From: M55B118 sp964501715
Lineage (GTDB): Bacteria; Bacillota_I; Bacilli_A; Izemoplasmatales; Izemoplasmataceae
Length of the DNA: 64,000 nt
Assembly: GCA_964501715.1 (NCBI GenBank)
Contig: CAZCTR010000001.1
Span: forward strand, 62,001 to 126,000
Reading direction: 5' to 3'
Part shown: in pieces, positions 56,930 through 64,000 of the stretch
Position numbering within the stretch: the first letter of the stretch is position 1
Layout: every line of letters begins with the position of its first letter
Notes under the pieces: model-generated
The model's database searches: none
Seen by the model: the letters and a program-made list of their open reading frames with translations, nothing else
What the model was told of the DNA's origin: nothing
Made by a program: the position numbers and the translations under genes

Positions 56930-58600
56930 CTATTCCACTGCAAACAGATAATGGTACACTGACTGATCGCCTTGGATGGTCTCGATTTCAAGTTCCTCGA
57001 AAGATTCGTTGATATGTTTTTCCAGTTTCTTGACTTCTTTTTCATCAACGTCTTGGCCGACCATGATGGTGATGATTTCGCTATCATCATCAATCAATGA
57101 AGCGACCAGTTCCTTGGCGGCATTAAGGCGGCTTTTGTCGGAATGCACGATTTTCCCCTCGTTGATGGAGAGATAATCGTTTTTCTTGATCTCGATGCCG
57201 TTCATGTCCGTATCACGGATGGCATAAGTGATCTCACCCGTCTTGACATGGTCGATGAGCTCTTTCATCTCCTCAACGATTTCGTCCAGTTCTTGGTTCG
57301 CGTCAAACATGGTCAGACTCGCATACCCTTGAGGGATGGTCTTGGCGGGAAGGACGATCACGTTCTTGTCCTCGATGGTCTTCTTGGCGTGTTCCGCGCT
57401 CATCATGACATTTTTGTTGTTAGGAATGATCAGGATGTTTTCCGCGTTGACAAAACTCACAGCATCGATGAAATCCTGTGTGGATGGGTTCATAGTCTGT
57501 CCACCGTCGATGATGTAATCCACACCCATCTCCTTGAATGATTCCTTGATGCCTTTCCCTGTAAGCACAGTGATGATGCCGTAGCGCTTGGGTTGACCGG
57601 TGTGATATGCGTTGAGATGTTCATGGCCACAATCGTGCTCGTGCTCATGTTCCGGTTGATGAAGGAGCGTCTCGGTATGTTGGAGGGTCATGTTTTCGAT
57701 TTTGATGTTGGCGAACTCGCCATACTCCTGACCGAGATTGAGCGCTTCACCAGGTTCGGTAGTATGGATGTGTACTTTGAGGATTTCCTCATCATCGACA
57801 ACAACGATGGAATCCCCCATCTTGTTGAGCTGTTTGATGACTTTGTCCTTGTTGAGTTTCTTGCGTCCGTCCAATTGGACGATGAACTCAGTGCAATAAC
57901 CGAATTCCTTCTGTTCTTCCTGTTCATAGCCTTTAGTGGTCTTCGCAGCTGCGCGCCTGGCGCCTCGGTCCTCTTGATGCATCTCACCTTCCAAGGCGTC
58001 CACCATGCCTTCGATGATGTAGATCAGACCGGCTCCACCGCTGTCGACAACACCCGACTCCTTTAGTACGGGAAGCTGTTCCGGGGTGTTTTCAAGTGCT
58101 TTTTGCGCGGCTTCGAGATACACCTTGAGCGTCGCCAGGATGTCAGTGTTCTCATCCGAGACACTTTCAGCTTTCTCGACGGCTTCACGTGCGACTGTTA
58201 GAATCGTGCCCTCAACAGGGTTGATGACGGCGCCATAGGCTTGTTTGACGCCTTGCTTCATACCTTCGATGAACTGTTTCGCATTCGCGGTCACGAGTGA
58301 CTGGAACGTTTTGCCGAATCCGCTGAAAAGCTGTGAAAGGATGACGCCCGAGTTTCCTCTTGCGCCCATCAGCAGACCTCTTGAGAGGGCTTTTCCTATT
58401 TTTTCAACTGATTCGTCCTCTAAAGACTGTATGGCTTCAACGCCAGACATCATGGTTGATTGCATGTTGCTTCCGGTATCGCCATCTGGGACAGGGAAGA
58501 CGTTCAAGTCGTTGATTTCCTGGTGATTGTTCTTGAGTTTTATGCTGCCGTTCGTTATGATTAATTTCATGAGATTTCCATCGATTTCCATGGGTTTCAT
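56930..58600 (-). CDS. fakA: Fatty acid kinase subunit FakA (DAK2/YloV)
   Basis: A 556-residue protein with the DhaL/DAK2 kinase domain at the N-terminus. The metal/ATP motif DGDTGSNM is at about residues 39-46 and GARGNSGVILSQLFSGF at 79-95. A middle domain and a C-terminal DegV-like domain follow. FakA phosphorylates exogenous fatty acids bound by FakB proteins. A histidine-rich linker (residues 314-333, with six to seven histidines and a cysteine) joins the middle and C-terminal domains, which is unusual. Start ATG 58600 has CGGAGG upstream. yloU, which normally precedes it, is absent. Confidence 0.95.
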   Translation of the reverse strand: MKPMEIDGNLMKLIITNGSIKLKNNHQEINDLNVFPVPDGDTGSNMQSTMMSGVEAIQSLEDESVEKIGKALSRGLLMGARGNSGVILSQLFSGFGKTFQSLVTANAKQFIEGMKQGVKQAYGAVINPVEGTILTVAREAVEKAESVSDENTDILATLKVYLEAAQKALENTPEQLPVLKESGVVDSGGAGLIYIIEGMVDALEGEMHQEDRGARRAAAKTTKGYEQEEQKEFGYCTEFIVQLDGRKKLNKDKVIKQLNKMGDSIVVVDDEEILKVHIHTTEPGEALNLGQEYGEFANIKIENMTLQHTETLLHQPEHEHEHDCGHEHLNAYHTGQPKRYGIITVLTGKGIKESFKEMGVDYIIDGGQTMNPSTQDFIDAVSFVNAENILIIPNNKNVMMSAEHAKKTIEDKNVIVLPAKTIPQGYASLTMFDANQELDEIVEEMKELIDHVKTGEITYAIRDTDMNGIEIKKNDYLSINEGKIVHSDKSRLNAAKELVASLIDDDSEIITIMVGQDVDEKEVKKLEKHINESFEELEIETIQGDQSVYHYLFAVE

Positions 58601-58754
58601 AGGCTATCCTCCGTAGTGAATAATAGTCAATAGTTATGTGTACAAATTAGTTTGATATACTTAATATGCAGGCTTTATTTATTTTATCACAGCCCCCCTG
58701 GCATTGCAACATATAGACCAAATAACGTATATTAACATTTTTTTTATAAAATGC

Positions 58755-58782
58755 TTGATTTATATTGTCCATGTGTTATCAT
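58755..58782 (+). promoter_or_regulatory. Predicted promoter of rpmB
   Basis: TTGATT (58755-58760), 16 bases, TATCAT (58777-58782) with a TGT extended -10, 43 bases ahead of the L28 start. Confidence 0.65.
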
Positions 58783-58824
58783 GTATAAGGTTCGCAATAG
58801 GATTCGTCGAATGGAGGTCAAATC

Positions 58825-59019
58825 ATGTCAAAATCTTGTTATGTCACTGGAAAGAAAAACCATTTCGGTAACAATCGCTCATTTTCCATGAACGCAACCC
58901 GACGCAAATGGAAAGCCAATTTGCAAAAGGTCAGGATCATCGATGAAAACGGCGAAAAGAAAACTGTTTATGTATCCGCACGTGCCCTCAAAAAACATAA
59001 ACTGAACCGCGCTCAATAA
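58825..59019 (+). CDS. rpmB: 50S ribosomal protein L28
   Basis: A 64-residue basic protein. CYVTGKKNHFGNNRSFSMNA and TRRKWKANLQKVRI are the L28 signature. Only one cysteine is present, so this is the zinc-free form. GGAGG lies ten bases upstream of ATG 58825. It stands alone between divergent fakA and convergent thiN. Confidence 0.97.
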   Translation: MSKSCYVTGKKNHFGNNRSFSMNATRRKWKANLQKVRIIDENGEKKTVYVSARALKKHKLNRAQ

Positions 59020-59027
59020 CTTACTCG

Positions 59028-59056
59028 AAAAGCCGATTTTTTTCGGCTTTTATTAT
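59028..59056 (+). terminator. Terminator after rpmB
   Basis: The arms AAAAGCCGA and TCGGCTTTT (59028-59036 with 59043-59051) have a T-rich loop and tail. Confidence 0.8.
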
Positions 59057-59095
59057 GAATAACCCACCCCCCTCAAAAAACCCCCCTCTTTTTTT

Positions 59096-59126
59096 AAAGC
59101 ACTGCTCGGAAGCAGTGCTTTTTTTT
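59096..59126. terminator. Second hairpin between rpmB and thiN
   Basis: A stem AAAGCACTGCT/AGCAGTGCTTT, followed by seven T on the plus strand and a weaker TTTAAAA on the minus strand. It backs up the rpmB terminator and could end thiN transcription. Confidence 0.7.
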
Positions 59127-59137
59127 ATGGTGCTGGG

Positions 59138-59746
59138 TCATTCATCGTCAGAGGCAATCACGAGGAGCTCGCCGGCATCGAACGAAACGGTGCCGCTTCC
59201 CTGATTGGATATGCAAAGTGGATCCGTCACTTCAAGATCATAGTGATCGAGTTCAAAGCTGAAATGTTTCAAGGTGAGACCGCGAACGGGTTTTACAGCG
59301 AAAAACGAGATATAAGCATGGGGATTGTCTATCTTGTGCGTGCCCGGTTTCAAGACCCGCGCCATATGGTGGTCTGTCCTGAGGGTGACATTTCCACGTC
59401 TCAACATGAGCAGGTTTCCATATGTATGGTCCAGACGGCTTCCCACTCCGCCATACATGGTGATGAGCGCGTCGGGATCAAGCGACAAGGCTTTCGTCAG
59501 GGCGATATCGGAATCTGTCTTGTCCTTGCGGATTTCAAAATGTTCGAGCCTTCTTGCATGTTTCTTGATAAATCCGTACTCCTCGGCAGTGACACTGTCG
59601 AAATCCCCCATGGCGTAGTCGAGGTCAATGCCCTTTTCAAGCGCATGATGAGCGGCTTTGTCGACCCCTATCAGGATCTCATCTTCCTCTTTTTCATAAA
59701 GCTTGTCAAGAGTATAGGAGATGGGAGCGACAAACAGCTTGATCAT
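59138..59746 (-). CDS. thiN: Thiamine pyrophosphokinase
   Basis: A 202-residue enzyme converting thiamine and ATP to thiamine diphosphate. Key segments are GVDKAAHHALEKGIDLDYAMGDFDSV, KDKTDSDIALTKAL, MYGGVGSRLDHTYGNL and the C-terminal barrel ending GSGTVSFDAGELLVI. It overlaps rpe by ATGA, the same rsgA-rpe-thiN order as in Bacillus. No TPP riboswitch is visible. Confidence 0.95.
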   Translation of the reverse strand: MIKLFVAPISYTLDKLYEKEEDEILIGVDKAAHHALEKGIDLDYAMGDFDSVTAEEYGFIKKHARRLEHFEIRKDKTDSDIALTKALSLDPDALITMYGGVGSRLDHTYGNLLMLRRGNVTLRTDHHMARVLKPGTHKIDNPHAYISFFAVKPVRGLTLKHFSFELDHYDLEVTDPLCISNQGSGTVSFDAGELLVIASDDE

Positions 59747-60381
59747 TGGCCGCGCACCTGGTCAATTTTCATCTTACGGTCGTCCGACTTGAAGATGAAC
59801 GACCCCGCCACAAGCACATCGGCACCCGCCTCTTCGCAAATCCGGGCGGTTTGTGTGTTGATGCCCCCATCGACGACGATGTCGAAGTGATAGCCTTTAT
59901 CATCACGGATATCTCTGAGTTGCTGAATCTTCTCGACCATGTCGTGCATGAACGATTGTCCGCCGAACCCTGGTTCAACACTCATCACAAGGACCAAGTC
60001 AAGGTCCGAGAGGTAAGGTTCAATATGTTCAACGGGGGTCTTCGGTTTCAAGGACAGTCCGGCCTTGACCTTGTGGTGGTGCAAATGGTCGACCCATCTT
60101 TGCACATCATCCACCGCTTCTACATGGAAGGTGATCTGGTCACTTCCGGCTTCAATGAATTCATTGAAGAACTTATCAGGATTATCCATCATGAGATGGA
60201 CATCGAACACCTGTTTGGAATGCGGTCTCAACGCCTTCACGACAAGTGGGCCTATGGTGAGATTGGGTACGAAATGGCCATCCATCACGTCGATGTGTAT
60301 CCATTCGGCGCTTTTGATGGTATCGAGTTCTTCTTTCAATCGGCTGAAATCAGCGGAAAGAATGGATGGTGCGACGCGCAT
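59743..60381 (-). CDS. rpe: Ribulose-phosphate 3-epimerase
   Basis: A 212-residue TIM-barrel epimerase of the pentose phosphate pathway. Motifs are VAPSILSADFSRLKEEL, HIDVMDGHFVPNLTIG, HLMMDNPD, MSVEPGFGGQSF and IVVDGGINTQTA. The catalytic aspartates are in VMDGHF and VDGGIN. Start ATG 60381 is eight bases from AGGAG; ATG 60387 is too close. It follows rsgA and overlaps thiN. Confidence 0.96.
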   Translation of the reverse strand: MRVAPSILSADFSRLKEELDTIKSAEWIHIDVMDGHFVPNLTIGPLVVKALRPHSKQVFDVHLMMDNPDKFFNEFIEAGSDQITFHVEAVDDVQRWVDHLHHHKVKAGLSLKPKTPVEHIEPYLSDLDLVLVMSVEPGFGGQSFMHDMVEKIQQLRDIRDDKGYHFDIVVDGGINTQTARICEEAGADVLVAGSFIFKSDDRKMKIDQVRGQ

Positions 60382-60392
60382 AATCATCACTC

Positions 60393-61259
60393 CTAATAGT
60401 GGCGCTTATTTGTATTGATTTCTTCATGGATACGCAGGTAGGTCTCATAACGGTGTTTGGGGATGTTCCCTTCACTTACGGCCTCCTTGACTGCGCACCC
60501 CGGTTCGTTCACATGAAGGCATTGTCTGAACTTGCAGGCACCGGCAAACTTCTCGAAGTCCGCGTAGCATTCCTTGAGTCTGACGGAGTCGATCCCCTCA
60601 AGCGAGAGTTTCGAGAATCCGGGCGTGTCCGCCACAAGACCTCCCTCGAGTCTCAGAAGTTCGACATGCCTTGTCGTGTGCCGACCACGTCCGAGCGCTT
60701 TCGATATCTCGCCCGTCCTAAGAGTGAGTGACGGGTCGAGCGCATTCAGGATGCTGCTTTTCCCAGCTCCGCTCTGTCCGGCGAGCACGCTTTCCTGGTC
60801 CTTGAACACGCGTTTCAACGTTGCAAGGCTGTGATCATCATGGATGCTGACGAAATGGACAGGGTAATGGTTTTCATAATAGGACAGTGTCGAACGGATT
60901 GAATCAAGTGTCTTCTCATCGACCAGGTCCGTCTTGTTGAGGACAATCCTTGCAGACACATCACTGTCCTCGGCAACCACCAGGAACCTATCCAGTAGAT
61001 AAGTGCTGAAATCAGGGTCGACTGTCGACGTGATGATAAGCACTTGGTCGACATTCGCGATGGGCGGCCGGAGAAAATCATTCGTTCTTTTAAGGACATC
61101 GATGATTTGAGACTCGTCAAAGGTGACGCGGTCTCCGACCTTCGGCGAGACCCCCTGATGCCTAAGGACACCGCGTGGCACAACGGTTTGCACATTTCCA
61201 GATGCATCCATGACATCATATTTGCCTCCGATGAGCTTGATCACTTTGCCTTCTTTCAT
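60393..61259 (-). CDS. rsgA: Ribosome small subunit GTPase RsgA
   Basis: A 288-residue circularly permuted GTPase active in late 30S maturation. The N-terminal OB fold precedes VLNKTD (G4), LAGQSGAGKSSILNAL (G1) and VADTPGFSKL (G3). A zinc knuckle (CKFRQCLHVNEPGC) ends the protein. In Bacillus prpC-prkC come directly before rsgA. Here that position is filled by an ABC permease gene whose stop is 11 bases upstream, so the kinase pair has been lost or moved. Confidence 0.96.
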   Translation of the reverse strand: MKEGKVIKLIGGKYDVMDASGNVQTVVPRGVLRHQGVSPKVGDRVTFDESQIIDVLKRTNDFLRPPIANVDQVLIITSTVDPDFSTYLLDRFLVVAEDSDVSARIVLNKTDLVDEKTLDSIRSTLSYYENHYPVHFVSIHDDHSLATLKRVFKDQESVLAGQSGAGKSSILNALDPSLTLRTGEISKALGRGRHTTRHVELLRLEGGLVADTPGFSKLSLEGIDSVRLKECYADFEKFAGACKFRQCLHVNEPGCAVKEAVSEGNIPKHRYETYLRIHEEINTNKRHY

Positions 61260-61270
61260 ACACACCTCGA

Positions 61271-63595
61271 TTACAATTGGGTCCTTTTCAACGCTTCACT
61301 GAGTGGCAGCGTTTCTACCCTTTTTCTGGCAGATTGGATGCCTAACGCATAAATCATACCATAGATGATGATAATTATAAACACATACCCCCACGGAATT
61401 GCAAGCGGGATGACCATGTTGAAATAGTCAGCGAGCCATTGCATCATCCAATTGAGGGTGAAAAGAGCGAGGGGAACCGCTAGTGCGAAAGCGAATACGC
61501 TAAGGGCCAGATACCCGCCGAGAAGATAGGTCCTGATTTCCCTTTTCCCATATCCCATGACTTTGAGCATGGCGATTGTGTAGCTGTGATCATCTGCCGA
61601 AAGACGCGTGATCAAGTATATCACAAGCCCGCCAATGGCAAGGGAAAGGCCGACGGCGATATTGATGAAGGATTGCATCAGACGGTCGATGCTGTCGATC
61701 TGTTCCAAAATGGAGTCCACTCTGTGCACCTCGAGATAGTCCTCCCCATCAAGGACATGGTCAGCATACACGGTGTTGAAAGCTGCTTCTTCCCCTGTGT
61801 AAAATCCCGCCAACGCAGCCCTTTCTATGAACACCCTGTTCCCCGCATACAAGTCGGCGACACCCGTCACCTCGAGTTCCAACATTTCATCCCCATGTTC
61901 GAGCATGAAACGTTCACCCTTCTGTAAACCGCTCAGAAGCTGATGGCTCTTGGTGATGACTGCCCCCTCGACAAGGGGTTTTGAAAGAGACGTCCCCGCA
62001 TCGTCATGAAGCGGATGTATGGGATCGTCAGGTTCAAGCCCGATCAACAGACTGGGCTCCCCTTGCACGCGGGCGGACGTCTCATACACCTTGCTCGCCC
62101 CCTCAGGGACAGGGCAGGTAGCTTCATAATCGCATCGTCCGATGGACTCTATCCGGGTTGAATCATAATAATCCGGTAAGGTTTTTCCGAAAGCGTCCAA
62201 CATCCCGGCGGTCACTAGTGCCATGAAAAAGACAGTCATAAGGGCTAGAAGATAGATGAGGGTCTTTCCCGCGTGTCTGCTTAAGAATGCGGTCTGCATC
62301 CTCAAGGTGAAGGGCATGTTCCGAAGCTTTTTCAACCCGGGACGTATGAACACGCCTTTTCTCCCGGTCGTATCCCTCATGAGTGCATCAGGCGTCTCTT
62401 TGAAAAGACGATGAAGCACCCAGAAGCCGATTCCGTTCAGAACCAGCAGCGGCACCCCGACGGAGACCAGGACAACACGAAGGGAAAAAGAGACCGGCGC
62501 CTGCGGCAACATGTAGAAACTGAGAAAAAGATCCCGTATGTAAGGGCTAAGATGATGCCCGAGCGCGTAACCTCCCAATGCAAACCCGAAAGAGGCCACA
62601 CTCAAAAAGGCCAAATGCGCAATAAAGATTGTACGTCTTGGCATCCCGAGAGCCATCAGTACACCGAGGGGCTTCTTTGTGCGTTCAATCATCCTGCTCA
62701 CAAACGCCGCACATACGCCTATCCCGGTCGCAGCCGTGAACACCGCGATGCTGAGGGCCATCATCTGCGACCCCTGGATTTCCGCATAGACCGCTCCGCT
62801 TCTCATGACTTCTTCGGTAAGCGAGACCGAGTCCACGAAGGGAATCTCCGCTTCCCTGATTGCATTCATCGAATGCGTTGCATCATCACCCGCACCTCCG
62901 AAATGGACACCTGTGAAAGTGTCGAATTGAGCGAATGTGTCTTCATTCACAAGCCCGGGTGTCTGCATGCGGCTGTTGAACATGAGCGGTTCGTCAAAAA
63001 CGGGAAGGGTGTAATCCGGAAACAGGACATGTCCGCTCACCTTGAGCGGTTCGCCAGCGATATGGACGGTGTCACCGACGGTAAGCCCGTTCGCTTGCAT
63101 GTAAGCCCGGGTGAGTGCGATCTCCCCATCCTCTGGCCAGGATCCTTTTTCAAGCTTGGGGATGTTGATGGTCTCATGCATCATCATGAGCCGTGCATTG
63201 TGACTTTCCTCAAGTGTAAGATCCTTATAGAAACGGGCTTCATAAGCCATCGATGGAGCGACGGCGCGGATGTGGTCAAGCCTTTCATCGACAACGGTTT
63301 TAAAACAATCATGGTCTATACGGCTCAAGGTCCTCAGATCGGACGCAGTGGCATCCGGACATTCCTCATGCAAGACATCTTGGTCGAAAGGCGTCAGGAT
63401 TTCGCTCGTGACAATGGCGATGTCCTCTTGGACATGGGCGTCGAAATAGTCTTCGCTGGCCTCTTCGACCGTACCGATGCCCGCACTGATGAACGTGTAT
63501 ATGAAACTGCTCAGGAAAAGGATCACCCCGAGAACGAAAGTGAGCGCCTTATGAGAGAAAAACACCCTCGATACATGCTTGAAAAGCGAGCCCAT
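61271..63595 (-). CDS. ABC transporter permease, MacB/FtsX type
   Basis: A 774-residue permease. An N-terminal transmembrane helix is followed by a large outside domain (about 45-260), three helices (about 280-395), a second outside domain, and three to four final helices from about 650. FtsX-type motifs are VFTAATGIGVCAAFVSRMIERTKKPLGVLMALGMPR in the middle (shown here by its ends: MIERTKKPLG and GMPRRTIF) and YTIAMLKVMGYGKREIR near the end. Such exporters move lipids, peptides or lipoproteins, or act in resistance sensing. The start overlaps the ATPase gene stop by one base (TGATG). Confidence 0.9.
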   Translation of the reverse strand: MGSLFKHVSRVFFSHKALTFVLGVILFLSSFIYTFISAGIGTVEEASEDYFDAHVQEDIAIVTSEILTPFDQDVLHEECPDATASDLRTLSRIDHDCFKTVVDERLDHIRAVAPSMAYEARFYKDLTLEESHNARLMMMHETINIPKLEKGSWPEDGEIALTRAYMQANGLTVGDTVHIAGEPLKVSGHVLFPDYTLPVFDEPLMFNSRMQTPGLVNEDTFAQFDTFTGVHFGGAGDDATHSMNAIREAEIPFVDSVSLTEEVMRSGAVYAEIQGSQMMALSIAVFTAATGIGVCAAFVSRMIERTKKPLGVLMALGMPRRTIFIAHLAFLSVASFGFALGGYALGHHLSPYIRDLFLSFYMLPQAPVSFSLRVVLVSVGVPLLVLNGIGFWVLHRLFKETPDALMRDTTGRKGVFIRPGLKKLRNMPFTLRMQTAFLSRHAGKTLIYLLALMTVFFMALVTAGMLDAFGKTLPDYYDSTRIESIGRCDYEATCPVPEGASKVYETSARVQGEPSLLIGLEPDDPIHPLHDDAGTSLSKPLVEGAVITKSHQLLSGLQKGERFMLEHGDEMLELEVTGVADLYAGNRVFIERAALAGFYTGEEAAFNTVYADHVLDGEDYLEVHRVDSILEQIDSIDRLMQSFINIAVGLSLAIGGLVIYLITRLSADDHSYTIAMLKVMGYGKREIRTYLLGGYLALSVFAFALAVPLALFTLNWMMQWLADYFNMVIPLAIPWGYVFIIIIIYGMIYALGIQSARKRVETLPLSEALKRTQL

Positions 63596-64000
63596 CAGAA
63601 ATGGACCTCCTCGACGGAGGCGGGGGTCTCGTTCTCATGGATGGATTCGATGCGTCCGGAATTGATTCGGACCACCCTGTCCGCAATGCTTGGGATCCCG
63701 GTATTGTGGGTGATCAGCACAACCGTGGTCCCAAGGGTGCGGTTAAGCGTTCTTACCGTTTCGAGAACCCCTTTGGCCGTGGTCTCATCCAAGGACCCGG
63801 TGATCTCGTCCGCGAAAAGGATCGAGGGTTTTTTCACGATCGCACGGGCGATGGAGACCCTTTGCTGTTCCCCACCGGAGAGTTCATGAGGGAACTTATC
63901 TCCATAGCCTTTCAAACCGACCATGTCAAGCGCCTCTTCGACATCATACGAGTCCTTGAAGAGGCGGGCTCCGATCTCGACATTCTCGTAGGCGTTCAGT
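63595..64000 (-). CDS. ABC transporter ATP-binding protein (N-terminus off window)
   Basis: The C-terminal 134 or so residues of a MacB/LolD-type ATPase; the frame runs past position 64000. Seen are LNAYENVEIGARL, the ABC signature LSGGEQQRVSIARAI, Walker B with D-loop ILFADEITGSLD, and the H-loop LITHN. An isoleucine replaces the usual proline of DEPTG. It overlaps the permease by one base and forms a two-gene exporter with it. Beyond position 64000 the Walker A half is not visible. Confidence 0.93.
   Translation of the reverse strand, partial: LNAYENVEIGARLFKDSYDVEEALDMVGLKGYGDKFPHELSGGEQQRVSIARAIVKKPSILFADEITGSLDETTAKGVLETVRTLNRTLGTTVVLITHNTGIPSIADRVVRINSGRIESIHENETPASVEEVHF

Noticed and set aside
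59138..59800. Possible TPP riboswitch for thiN
   Set aside because: thiN overlaps rpe with no leader, and no CTGAGA-type THI element is present.
62411..63889. A 492-codon open frame on the plus strand opposite the ABC permease and ATPase
   Set aside because: Antisense to two genes with clear family motifs; no start signal and no domain.

Overview
The window reads as an ordinary chromosomal stretch of a low-G+C-type Gram-positive bacterium (Bacillota in the broad sense). The gene order is the strongest evidence. Block after block matches the Bacillus subtilis order: pgsA-recA-rny-ymdB-miaB-ymcA-mutS-mutL, yqeG-yqeH-yqeK-rsfS-yqeM-comEA-comEC-holA-rpsT, alaS-ruvX-yrzB-trmR-trhP1-trhP2-greA-mtnN, ylbN-rpmF-rsmH, fakA-recG-plsX-rnc, dnaD-nth and rsgA-rpe-thiN-rpmB. 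Shine-Dalgarno (SD) sites are strong (GGAGG and AGGAG types) and promoters are sigma-A-like. TGA is used as a normal stop, so this is not a code-4 mollicute. Several genes usual in these neighbourhoods are missing (cotE, spoVS, cinA, nadD, comEB, yrzL, prkC/prpC, yloU, fapR-fabD-fabG-acpP, mraZ/ftsL). Together with small family-specific genes this suggests a streamlined, probably non-sporulating lineage near the Erysipelotrichia, Acholeplasma, Izemoplasma or Haloplasma branch. That placement is inference.

Layout. 1-14.2 kb: mutL (partial), a divergent DUF3137 membrane gene, mutS, an unrecognised tail-anchored repeat protein, ymcA, miaB, ymdB, a Nudix hydrolase, rny, recA, pgsA, an MFS transporter, a YebC-type protein and cvfB, nearly all on the minus strand. 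14.3-24.9 kb: rpsT (plus), then minus-strand holA, comEC, comEA, a bacterial eRF1-like protein, the yqeM-rsfS-yqeK-yqeH-yqeG ribosome-assembly block, a YgjP-like peptidase, mtnN and greA. 24.9-31.3 kb: tRNA-modification genes trhP2, trhP1 and trmR, then yrzB, ruvX and alaS behind a T-box leader. 31.3-37.6 kb: a CPBP protease, recD2, pepP, gap and spx. 37.7-40.8 kb: pepF, and trpS behind a second T-box. 41-45.2 kb: a CofE-like ligase, HPr with a membrane EIIB-like partner, uppP, a GNAT, ppa and an OsmC protein. 45.2-49.5 kb: two glycine tRNAs, rsmH, rpmF, ylbN, tmcAL and mrp. 49.5-51.8 kb: a small regulatory island with an HTH+TPR regulator and a YozG/YoaS-like pair. 51.8-61.3 kb: nth, dnaD, rnc, plsX, recG, fakA, rpmB, thiN, rpe and rsgA. 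61.3-64 kb: a MacB/FtsX-like ABC exporter, truncated by the window edge.

The genes are mostly core information processing: mismatch repair, recombination, RNA decay (RNase Y, RNase III, RicA), tRNA modification (MiaB, TrhP/TrmR, TmcAL), ribosome assembly (YqeH, RsgA, RsfS) and DNA uptake (ComEA/ComEC). No mobile elements, phage genes or CRISPR arrays were seen. The most interesting unexplained items are the tail-anchored protein with repeated helix-extension-helix units next to mutS, the Cys-less membrane EIIB-like protein overlapping HPr, the CofE-like ligase, the HTH+TPR regulator with a perfect palindrome over its promoter, the Spx with a cysteine-containing tail, and the hairpin that contains the comEA ribosome-binding site.
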